Positions 1 through 9,143 of a stretch of DNA of 64,000 nt are shown piece after piece. The notes below the pieces were generated by a model, which had not been told where the DNA came from, did not search any database, and saw only the letters and a program-made list of their open reading frames with translations. Every line of letters starts with the position of its first letter. The first letter of the stretch is position 1. Source of the DNA: Lathyrus oleraceus (lineage: Eukaryota; Streptophyta; Magnoliopsida; Fabales; Fabaceae); NCBI RefSeq assembly GCF_024323335.1, contig NC_066585.1, forward strand, positions 76,432,109 to 76,496,108, read 5' to 3'. Both the position numbers and the translations under genes were made by a program.

Positions 1-208
1 TGAACATGGTGTCATCACTTGGCAAGAATCAAATTTCAAATCTTCATGAACACTTGCCTTGCAATCCAAGTTGAATTCAGACTATCTCACACTCATTTGT
101 GGACTTATGGCAATGATGTTATGGGCCTATGCGCGCCCATGCACCCATGCATCATCAATACCAAATTTGGAAAGTGGATTTCAAGTGTGCAAAAAGCAAT
201 GGATTCAG

Positions 209-220
209 CTATAAATATAG
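209..220 (+). promoter_or_regulatory. Probable TATA box of the Ogre-type LTR
   Basis: CTATAAATATAG stands in otherwise ordinary LTR sequence and is the best TATA match in the first kilobase. Similar CTATAAATAG and TATATAAATAG boxes occur in the Tat LTR (34744) and the solo LTR (55984). The transcription start itself cannot be seen. Confidence 0.5.
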
Positions 221-3200
221 CCTCATATGCTCAGCATTTCACACACATTCGCGCCAGCTTTGATCCCCTACCTCTAACCCTCACATTGCAAAGGATAATC
301 CTGAGAAATTCATTTGAATTTGAGGTTGAATTTCCACTATTTTGAAATTCAAATCTCCAGGGATCCATAACCTTTTGAGCATTCAATCCTTCTTCTGCAA
401 GCATTTGGAGTGAGATCAAGCACGAGCAAGAGCAAGATCAGCTGAATCCAAACCTCCATTGAAGGTATTTTCCAGAAATTTTGATCTCTTTGATTCTCTC
501 TAATTCTTGCTCAATTCTATTGATTCTTTGGTTGTCTGAAGTCCTACCAACGTAGGCAAGAAGATTGAGTTGCTTTGAGGCCAAATCGAAGCAACTCAGT
601 TCATGTACCTCAAATTTCAACTCCATGTATCTCTCAATATACTTGGAGTTAGAGTGAATTGAGGCTAGATTCGAACTCAGTGCCATTTTTACTTTGAAAT
701 CATATCCTTGTTTTTAATTTTGGTGATGGTTATGACTGAACCAGTCCGACGAGGTTCACCGGAGAAGACAACCGGTCCTTGGTCGTCGGTGGTGTGCTGG
801 ATGGTTCTGAGCCATATGATCCATCTAATTTGATTTAATCTTGTGCGTTCCTTTTGAATACCATGCCTGTTGCGCCCTGACTTGAGTGCACGGTGGAACG
901 CGCATTTTGGTCCACTTGATCTGCCACCTCAATTAATGAGGGAGATCAAGTGGTCCACGTTTTTTCTGATATTTTAATTTTCATTTTAATTGCATTATTT
1001 TCAATAAATTCATAATAAATTTAATATTGATCCAAACAATATGGGACTTTCACCAAAAAATTTCAAATATTTTTATCTTTCATATTCTGAATTAAAATTA
1101 TTTTTTGGATCATTATTAATATTTTTCATGAATTAATTGATTTTGAATTTGTTTTTAATTGTTTAAAAATAATTTTAAATGTCCAAAAATTATGAATTTT
1201 TTTCTCCAAGGTCCTTTGACCTTGTTTGACATATGATAAATCTCATGGCTATTTCTTTGGTGTTTTGATGAGATTTTAGGAATTGGACAAACCATATTTA
1301 ATTTAAATGCACTATTTTAGTATTTTTTAATTTGAATAAATGCCAAATAAATTTGTTGATCAATTGTGATGACTTGTTTATGTTTGACTCTTGTTGTTGG
1401 GTCTTGGTCAAGGTTGATTTGACTTTGTCAACTCAATATCATTGGATTTAGGGGATTGATGGAATGTACATTCCATCTCCCAAAATGAATGAATGCTATT
1501 AATTTGGTAAAAGTCCTCCTTTGACCAATTTGTGATTTCATCCATTCCCCTCCCACTTCATCTTATTCCCTTTCTTCATTCATTCATTCCATTTGGCCTA
1601 TGATATCTCAAAATCCTAAGGCTAGTTGATTGAAAAATTGACATGAGTATGGATGAGATTAGGCCACCCCTTTTGCATATTCTTTTTGTGTGTGGTATGT
1701 TTCATGAGCATAGTCCACTATACTATGACTCTAACATGCATTAACACCAAAATTCTATTGCCCGACCTCAAATAGTTGTGACTTCTACATAAGTCCAATT
1801 ACGATTGCTTAACATAGCGCTAAATTTGTGACATAAAAGGCATAAGCATTCTAGTTAGTGAGATTGTAAGTCTCCCCTCTTTCATGGTATTGTGTGGAAA
1901 CTTGGCCTTTTTTCCTTCCTTTGGAAGATGTCTTGGTTCAAGGATTCATGCTTGTGATAAGTGGGTTGAGTGTTCTCCAAAGAATGACTTCAAATAAAAA
2001 GCAAAAACAAAGCAATACTAACTTCTAACATATTAACTACTAACTTTTAATTTCAAGTCCTTTACTTTAATGCCATTTAATTTTTGCTTTTATTCATTTT
2101 CCATTGTTCATATCATTCTAATTGTTTATATTAATGCAATTTTCACTTTGTCCACTTGGACCATATTGTGTGATATATTTTGTTTGTGTATACTTTGCTT
2201 GTTTGTGTGGCCTTTGACCATTAATGTACATAATAACAACAAAAACCCTAAAAAACTTTTGAGTGGACTGTTGGTTTGATCTTGCACAAAATGGACTTAG
2301 ACTCTAGGCAACCTTCCTATGATAAAGGACTTGGCCAATGCCAACTTATTGAGAAACCAAGTGCTTGCAATTTGAAACTTCATCTGATACATCATTCAAG
2401 ATCCTTTTGAGTTCATCTGCAACATGATCATTGTGAAGCTATTATTTTGAACCCGTGACTTGTGGAATTCATCTGTTACATTGGCTACTTTGAGGAAGAT
2501 CATGGAATGGATAAGCTTGGATGTGGCCATATTTATTTGATGCCTTGCTCTTCAAAGTTAATATAATTGTACATTTGTGTGTTGCTTGATTCTAAAAAGT
2601 CCAAGGGAATTCTGGGTTTCTATTGACATTCTTGTCTATTGGATTGCTACCCATTTGGTCAGATCTTTTCAACTCTAAACTTTTAATTTTGTACATAGGA
2701 TAGTCTCTTCATCTTCTCTCCATTTATTTAATTTCAAAATCTCTCCCTCTCTTTTTCAAAATCTTCTTTGTGTGAACTTATTTTTTGTTCTAAACTTTGA
2801 CCATTTTTGCAAAAAGATAGAAACTTTGGCCTTATGCCATTGCATTTTCAAACTTCTTTTCTTAAATCAAACTTGTAAATGAACTTAACTATACTTAACT
2901 TAAACTTTCAAAAAGCCAAAAAAGAACTAACTCATTCAAACCATTTTTAGGCCTTTGTGCCTTTCAAACTTAAATTTTGTTAAAAAGTAATGCATCCATT
3001 TTGAAATTTGTATCACGAACTACGAGGTTTTGATCCCTCGTTTTTTATGTTGGTACGTAGGCATAAAATCGAAGGTCTTGTCAAACACAAAAATATAATC
3101 AATAAATTCTTTTCTCATCCCCCTATTCTATTTGTTTGTAAACATCACTTTGTATCAAGTACATATGCACACAAAAAGGGCTCCCTAGGAGTACCTAGAA

Positions 3201-3349
3201 CACTTTGGGTACTAACACCTCCCCCCTGTGTAACCAACCCCCTTACCTATAATCTCTAACATTTTATTAGTTTTGATTTGAAAACTTCTTACTTTTTGGG
3301 TTTTGTTCGTACTTTTTTCCCTTTTCCTTTGGAAACAATAAAAGCGCGG

Positions 3350-3359
3350 TGGCGACTCT
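3350..3359 (+). promoter_or_regulatory. PBS-like 10-mer inside the LTR end (Ogre copy)
   Basis: TGGCGACTCT is identical to the first ten bases of the tRNA-Arg-type primer site seen at 36461, but it lies inside the LTR about 55 bp before its end. The Tat LTRs carry the same 10-mer in the same place (36392 and 55870). Confidence 0.6.
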
Positions 3360-3414
3360 TATTATTTGATCTCTAGTTTGTCAATAGGTTGATAATCATG
3401 AATTTACCGCTACA

Positions 3415-4525
3415 CCTGACTTTGCTTTTAAATTGAAAAAGTCGTTATATGGTTTGAAGCAAGCTTCTAGAGCTTGGTATGATAGACTAAGTATTTTCCT
3501 TTTGGAAAATGATTTTACCAGGGGGAAAGTGGACACAACTTTCTTCTGTAAAACCTTTAAGAATGATATTCTGGTTGTGCAAATTTATGTTGATGATATT
3601 AGTTTTGGTTCTTCTGATGCTTCGTTGTGCAAGGATTTTGCTAAGTCAATGCAATAAGAGTTTGAAATGAGTTTGATGGGAGAACTCAAGTTCTTTATAG
3701 GAATCCAGATTTATCAATGTTTAGAAGGAGCATACATTCGTCAGAGCAAATATACAAGGGAACTTCTGAAGAAGTTCAACTTGTCATAATGCAAGCAAAC
3801 AAAGACTCAAATGCATCCTACATGGATTCCGGAGAAAGAAGAGGTAAGTATTAAGGTAAATTAGAAGATTTTTAGAGGTATGATAGGCTCTCTCGTTTAT
3901 CTAACCGCTTATAGACCTGATATTTTATTCAGTGTCTGCTTATGTGCTCGCTACCAATCAGATCCTAGGGAAACTCACTTAACTGATGTTAAGAGAATCT
4001 TTAGGTATATAAAAGGTACTAATAACCTTGATTTGTTTTATAGAAAATCAAGTGAATATAAATTAGTAGGCTATTGTGATACTGACTATGCTGGAGACAG
4101 AATAGAAAGGAAAAGTACTTCTGGAAGTTGTCAATTTCTGGGAGATAATCTGATCTCATGGTCCGGCAAGAGACAATCAACAATTGCGCTTTCAATAGCT
4201 GGAGTTGAATATATTATAGCTTCTGGATGGAGCACTCAGATACTTTGGATGAAGAGTCAACTGAAAGATTATCAGATTTCTGAGAGTCCACATTCATATT
4301 TTTTGTGATAATACTTATGCTATCTATTTGTCTAAGAATCCTATCTTGTATTATAGGGCTGATCATATTGAAATTAAACATCACTTTTTACGTGACTATG
4401 TTTAGAAGGGTATTTTTCACTTAAAATTTGTTGATACGCACCATTAATGGGCTGATATCTTTACAAAAACCCCTGTTGATGATAGATTCGTTTTCATTCT
4501 GAAAAACTTATTTATCGACTTATAT
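3415..4525 (+). pseudogene. SIRE-type Ty1/copia pol remnant: end of reverse transcriptase plus RNase H
   Basis: The frame opens directly at the LTR junction with the copia segment before the KSLYGLKQA motif. It continues through YVDDI (the RT catalytic aspartate pair), MIGSLVYLTAYRPDI and the RNase H region with STSGSCQFLG and LISWSGKRQ. Stops interrupt the frame at about 3655, 3787 and 3862. Near 4300 the frame shifts, after which CDNTYAI, HHFLRDYV and WADIFTK, typical of the RNase H tail, are readable to about 4525. Integrase and protease would lie upstream and are displaced by the Ogre-type LTR. This is a dead fragment of the plus-strand SIRE element, whose env-like gene and 3' LTR follow downstream. 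Confidence 0.88.
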
Positions 4526-5009
4526 CCATAATGAAAAGATGAATTTCAGGATGTTTAAGTCTTCAGAACTCTAGATTAGATTCTGAGAATTTATTTGTTG
4601 ACTCTGAAACATGAGCTTTCTGAAGTAAGGAAGTTTCATGAATCAGAAAGGTTCTGATCAGAAGCAATCTTATCGATTTGTCTTCCTGATTCTGAACAGT
4701 CATGACATTAAATGTATGTCATATCGTTTGATATCATGTGGTTCTAAGTAGTCATAATTGTCCTACTTTCTGAGCATGCATAATAATAGTGTGACATATT
4801 GGGTTTCACAATTCTTTGAATTAGGTTAAAATCTCTTACGCTGCCCCTTATGTCTGCGTAATTTTAACTTGTCATCATTGCAAAAAAAAATTCTATATAA
4901 ACCCACTTCACTCACATTTTCACACTACGCGCACAATATTCCCACACTTTCTTCTTTCAAACCTAAAACACCTTTTTGCAATTGTTCATCCTCTCCTACA
5001 ACTTCAACA
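4526..5009 (+). other. SIRE spacer between pol and the env-like gene
   Basis: No ORF is supported. The stretch is rich in TTCTGA/TTCAGA-like words typical of SIRE noncoding DNA. Its last 110 bases are pyrimidine/CA-rich like a 5' leader, and are preceded by a TATA-like box at 4894-4900. Confidence 0.5.
4894..4900 (+). promoter_or_regulatory. TATA-like box upstream of the SIRE env-like gene
   Basis: TTCTATATAAACCC ends about 110 bp before the ATG at 5010, which has a favourable context (AACAATGG). The spacing to a CA/CT-rich leader resembles an ordinary plant core promoter. Sirevirus env-like genes are usually thought to come from the genomic RNA, so an internal promoter is only inference. 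Confidence 0.35.
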
Positions 5010-6030
5010 ATGGTTGCTCCTCAACAACAGATTCTACATCAATAACATTCTCAGATTCGCTCTATGGATGACGAAAATCATCCTGTTATGGAAGGGATTC
5101 CTAAGTTGACTCTCAATACTCCTGTTGGTGAGTTAATGGTCCTCTATGAAACGATTGTGGACTTAGAAAATCTCAAAGAAAATGGGTTTGATTTCTTTGA
5201 GACTTTGGCTTTTCAAGGATGGAACTCTTAAGATTAAAAGGTCCAGTTTACCCAGTACTTGTAAAGCAGTTTTGGGTGCATGCTACTACGGAGAAGGAAA
5301 TTATAACTTCCTATGTTATGAATAGGAAGATTGTAATCACTGATAAATCCATTGCTGATTTGATCTTACATAATGGGAGAGGAAAAAGAATCCACTGTGC
5401 CTAAGCCAATGCTAAGAGAGAAGCAAAAATAGCTTTTGTCATTTTCAAGGATGGAACTAATCTTGATTATGATAAAGGTCCTAGTGCTAAGGACTTAACA
5501 AACAACCTAAGAGTTTGGTTAAAGATTATTCTGGGTTGCATTCACCATAGACCAAGCACCAATAGTTTTGACTATGTCAACACTCGTCAGAAGTTTATGC
5601 GGTTCTTTTTGGAGAAGGGTCTCAAGTTGGCACTCCTTTCTATTTTGTTCAAATTTCTGAGGGACTCAATCATAGAATCCATACATGGTAGTTCTTCAAA
5701 GAAAAACAAAGGAAAGTTCATTCCTAATGGACGATTGGTTTCAGACATTCTAGTCGAGAATGGCTTAGTGGATAACATGCTTGTAAGTGGACTTACTGAT
5801 GAACTGGTCAATGAATCTGGTAAAGTTTTATGGGGAAAGAACTTGAAAAGTATGGGTCTGATATCCAAGATTTATAAGCTAGAATATCTCCATACAAGGA
5901 CGAAATTTGGGGCATTAGAGTCCCCTTGGAAAACTATCTCATCTTCACCAAGATTGATCCTCCATAAGTCTTGGCTTTCCAATTAGAAAGTTGCCTCGAG
6001 GATAACATTGATCCTTTGGTAGATCCTTTT
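5010..6030 (+). pseudogene. SIRE env-like gene, 5' part, broken by the Tekay insertion
   Basis: The likely start is the ATG at 5010 (AACAATGG). A stop follows after about a dozen codons, and a frameshift lies before 5219. From 5219 the frame is readable to 5986 apart from a stop at 5402. Visible motifs are LVKQFWVHA, NRKIVITDKSIADLI and DYVNTRQKFMRFFLEKG. The LVK(E/Q)F...KIV...IADL pattern matches the plant transposon-protein domain also found in the Athila ORF at 44520 and in the minus-strand SIRE gene near 56900. The reading stops at the CTTTT target site of the chromovirus (6026-6030) and resumes at 14625. No signal peptide or transmembrane helix is evident, so 'env-like' is positional. 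Confidence 0.75.
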
Positions 6031-6595
6031 TGTAACACCCCGATAAAATATGATAATTATTTAATTTAAGTTAATAGTATATTATTAATTTAATTAAATA
6101 ATTGGATTATTATTATTGGAATAATAGAGTTGGAAATAAAAAGGTCCCATTTGGTAAAAGGGGGTTTTCACGTGAAAACAGAGAAACGACTCTAACGTGG
6201 AAAAGGGCAAAGAGCAAGAGAACGAGGGTTGAAGAAAGGAAAAAGCTGGAAGCAAAAGGTTGCCGGATTAACTCAGGTAAGGGGGGTTTATCGTCGTTTA
6301 ATAGGTATTATGGTTTAACATGTAATGGATAGTGATAAGCCATTGAATTGTCCCTAATTGGAATGATGAATGCTGTAAATTGGGAACTGATGGATGAACG
6401 AGATATGGGTTATAATGGGAGAAGATTCGTAAGAATTAGATGGAATAATGTTAGAATTTGTGAAATTGAATAGGGTATGATTCGTGTTAGATGATGTGAA
6501 TGAATTCTGTGTAAAAATTGGACTGTGGGAGGTTGGATTTGGGAAACCTCGTAGCAGAGAAAACCCATAGCAGATCTGGAAATTCTGGTTCTGGT

Positions 6596-6886
6596 CATAC
6601 GCGTATGGCACTAGGCAATACGCGTATGAGATGGCCTGGAGGGGGAAAAACTGGCGCTGATACGCGCCATACGCGTGTATTACGCGTATCCTGTGTTGGT
6701 ACGCGTATGGGGTGAGGCCATACGCGTATGGATGAGGAAGATAACGATTTTAACGTAGTTTTGTCTCTGTTGGTACGCGTATGAGGAAGTGGTATGCGTA
6801 GCATACGCGTATGAGACAGGAAATACGCGTATGGGCTTGGCCAGGAATTGGGCCATACGCGTATGGGCATGAGGCATACGCGTATG
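6596..6886 (+). repeat. Cluster of about twelve ATACGCGTAT palindromes in the Tekay LTR
   Basis: Perfect 12-bp palindromes CATACGCGTATG lie at 6596, 6719, 6802, 6854 and 6875. Shorter or degenerate copies lie at about 6617, 6659, 6668, 6680, 6699, 6774, 6792 and 6823. Spacing is irregular, so this is not a simple tandem repeat. Each perfect copy holds two CpG sites and the CGCG-box core ACGCGT. The 3' LTR repeats the array at 13159-13449. Two of the LTR substitutions fall in these sites, and both are C/T changes at CpG. Confidence 0.9.
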
Positions 6887-7173
6887 GGCAGAATTGTGAT
6901 TTTCTGAGCTGTTGTTGTGCAATTTTGGTCGTTTCAGCTGAGTAATGTAATTTAGCTGATGTATGCTATAGTAGGGACCATTTCCCGTTGTTTTGAGTAG
7001 TGTAGGTATTAGTAGAGTGTGCTAATACTGTGATTGATTATTTGACATGATGTGATTCTGGGATAAATATGCTGATGATGTATGATTGTATGCATAATGC
7101 TGTGAATGTATCTGTTATGTATGCAATTGTGAATGGACTGTTTATGGCTTAGAGTGTGAGCATATGTCCATCT

Positions 7174-7377
7174 TGGATTGTTGTTGTTGTTTGCATGCTA
7201 GGTGATTTAGCGTGCATAGTATGGCCTTTATGGTGGTAGCTAATTCCCATGGTGAGGAATTAGTGAGTGAATTATTATGGATTGTTGTTGATGTTTGCAT
7301 GCTAGGTGATTAGCGTGCATAGCATGGCCTTCAGGGTGGTAGCTAATTCCCATGGTGAGGAATTAGTGAGTGAGTCA
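7174..7377 (+). repeat. Two-copy internal duplication in the Tekay LTR, about 104 bp each
   Basis: TGGATTGTTGTTG...TTTGCATGCTAGG...AATTAGTGAGTGA occurs from 7174 and again from 7278 with a few differences. The same pair is present in the 3' LTR, so the duplication predates insertion. Confidence 0.85.
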
Positions 7378-8060
7378 CTAGGTCTCAAATGAGTGGGACT
7401 AGTGAGCTTGGTAGCCGTATCTGGATTTGATCGGTGAGGTTGAACTATATGTTCACGAATAGTCAGTACCGCATGCATGGAGTCTCATTGCATAATGTAT
7501 GTATGGCGTATAATATGAATGGATGTATTCCAATATTATACGTGTTGTTTTGTGTTGGTGTTGAGTATGATTATGATTATGAGTTGATGTTGCCGTTGCT
7601 GAATGTGTGATCTGATTAGGGTGATGATATGTGTTAAATTACTTAGCATTACATGATATTTTATAATGCTTATTATATCGATTGAGGAACTCACCCTTAC
7701 AACTATGTTTCAGGTAACGAGCAGTGATTGAGTAGAAGCCAGTGCTTGGAGTCTAGTGTAGTTCCTTAGTGGGTCATGCTCTGGTAGATGTAACATCGGG
7801 ACGGGATGTTTTACCTTGTTTCATTGTTGGTTGTTGAACAGTTTTACATGTAATGTGTTACATGGTTTGCATACTGTTAGATCTTCTATCCGCTGTGAAT
7901 TGTGCAATGTCTTAATTTGATTTATAAATGAGCATGACAAGCTATTTTGATGAATGGTGTGAAGTGTCAAGTGTGACACCCTTAATTGCATATCTACTCT
8001 GATTTATATGTTGTTGTTTTAAATAGAAATTTGGGGTATTTTAGAAGGGTGTTACATTAG

Positions 8061-8072
8061 TGGTATCAGAGC
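8061..8072 (+). other. Primer-binding site of the Tekay element (initiator Met tRNA)
   Basis: TGGTATCAGAGC lies 4 bp after the 5' LTR and is complementary to the 3' end of plant initiator tRNA-Met, the usual chromovirus primer. Confidence 0.9.
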
Positions 8073-8180
8073 CTAGTCGGTCGAGTCGAGTCGTAATTAT
8101 TCTGTTTCCTTGTATGTGATAGGTGTTGTGTAACCCTATCCGTACTTATTGTTTTAGCTTGTTGGGTTTTCAGAATAGAG

Positions 8181-9143
8181 ATGGCTGGAAGAGGTAGAGA
8201 CGATGCTGCGATTGCTGAGGCTCTGGGTATGCTAGCTGGAGTACTTGGGGGGAATCCGAATGTTGTGGGATTAGGAGCTGCTCGTCAATTGAGTGAGTTC
8301 CAGAAGAACAATCCTCCAATGTTCAAGGGAGCATACGATCCAGATGGTGCTCAGAAGTGGTTGAAGGAGATTGAGAGGATCTTCCGAGTGACTGAGTGTG
8401 CCGATAACCAGAAGGTCAGGTTCGGTACGCATATGCTGTCAGAAGAAGCAGACGATTGGTGGGTTGCTACCCGCACTGAGTTGGAAGCTGCTGGGAATGC
8501 TGAGATCACTTGGACGGTGTTCAGAGAGAGATTCCTGAGGAAGTACTTTCCAGAGGATGTCAGAGGAAAGAAAGAGATAGAGTTCTTAGAATTAAAGCAG
8601 GGCAATCGGTCTGTTACTGAGTATGCTGCTAAGTTCACAGAGCTGTCGAAGTATTACACTCCCTATAATGAGGCTACTGGGGAATTTTCAAAATGTGTGA
8701 AGTTTGAGAACGGGTTACGTCCCGAGATCAAGCAGGCTATTGGGTATCAGCGGATTAGAGTGTTTTCTGACTTGGTTGACTGTTGCAGGATTTTTGAACA
8801 GGATACCAAGGCCAGAGCGGAGAGCTATCAGCAGAGGGTTGATAGGAAAGGCAAGAATCAGAATGATCGTGGAAAACCGTATGCAGCTGGCAAGGGTTTC
8901 CAGAGACAGAGTGGGATGAAGAGACCTAGTGGGGGAGACTCCAGTGCCCCTGCTAAGTGTTTCAGATGTGGTCAGGCTGGACATCGTATCCATGAGTGTA
9001 CCAGTACTGAGAAGAAGTGTTTCAAGTGTGGAAAAGGTGGTCACTTGGCTGCAGAGTGCCGGTTGAAGACTGTGACTTGTTTCAACTGTGGAGAGGTGGG
9101 TCATATCAGTCCACAGTGTCCTAAGCCGAAGAGAGAGAACTAG
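8181..9143 (+). CDS. gag: Tekay gag (capsid/nucleocapsid)
   Basis: This is a 320-residue Gag that forms the cytoplasmic virus-like particle and binds the genomic RNA. Residues about 30-190 are the retrotransposon gag domain (FKGAYDPDGAQKWL, WTVFRERFLRKYFPED, RSVTEYAAKFTELSKYY). A basic linker follows, then three CX2CX4HX4C zinc knuckles near the C-terminus (CFRCGQAGHRIHEC, CFKCGKGGHLAAEC, CFNCGEVGHISPQC). The ATG at 8181 is the first good start after the primer site. The frame ends at TAG 9141-9143 and stays open beyond it into pol, so gag and pol are one reading frame split by a single amber codon. That codon may be a mutated CAG, or a readthrough stop. Gag itself looks intact. Confidence 0.93.
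   Translation: MAGRGRDDAAIAEALGMLAGVLGGNPNVVGLGAARQLSEFQKNNPPMFKGAYDPDGAQKWLKEIERIFRVTECADNQKVRFGTHMLSEEADDWWVATRTELEAAGNAEITWTVFRERFLRKYFPEDVRGKKEIEFLELKQGNRSVTEYAAKFTELSKYYTPYNEATGEFSKCVKFENGLRPEIKQAIGYQRIRVFSDLVDCCRIFEQDTKARAESYQQRVDRKGKNQNDRGKPYAAGKGFQRQSGMKRPSGGDSSAPAKCFRCGQAGHRIHECTSTEKKCFKCGKGGHLAAECRLKTVTCFNCGEVGHISPQCPKPKREN

Larger units (their letters stand above)
1..3414 (+). repeat. 3' portion of an Ogre/Tat-type LTR, truncated by the window edge
   Basis: No coding frame is supported in these 3.4 kb. The right end carries a poly(A)-signal-like AATAAAAG (about 3338-3345), then GGTGGCGACTCTT at 3348-3360, and terminates ...CCGCTACA at 3414. A GGGTACTAACACCTCC-type block near 3205 matches the equivalent GGGTGCTAATACCTTCC block near the 3' end of the Tat LTRs at 34418 and 53888. 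Both kinds of LTR also share the GGTGGCGACTCTT end. A TATA box near 210 would place the promoter within the window and imply a U5/leader of about 3 kb, fitting the very long LTRs of legume Ogre elements. Copia pol sequence starts in frame at 3415, so this LTR looks like an insertion into the SIRE element. It could be a 3' LTR or a solo LTR; the other end lies outside the window. Confidence 0.7.
6031..8056 (+). repeat. 5' LTR of the Tekay-type element
   Basis: It runs from TGTAACACCC to GGTGTTACA and matches 12594-14619 base for base in length. It holds the ATACGCGTAT array (6596-6886) and a roughly 104-bp internal duplication (7174-7377). Several small ORFs inside it are by-products of these repeats and are not genes. 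Confidence 0.95.

Noticed and set aside
2070..2279. Cysteine-rich membrane-like peptide in the Ogre-type LTR
   Set aside because: Low-complexity AT-rich translation within LTR sequence, no supporting context.
6595..6870. ORFs on both strands over the ATACGCGTAT array (6518-6715, 6595-6870, 6680-6922 and their 3' LTR copies)
   Set aside because: They follow the palindromes, are repeated only because the LTR is, and have no domain.
8061..8072. tRNA gene fragments at the primer sites (also 36461, 38097, 62952)
   Set aside because: Only 12-19 bases complementary to tRNA ends, exactly at LTR borders: primer sites, not tRNA genes.
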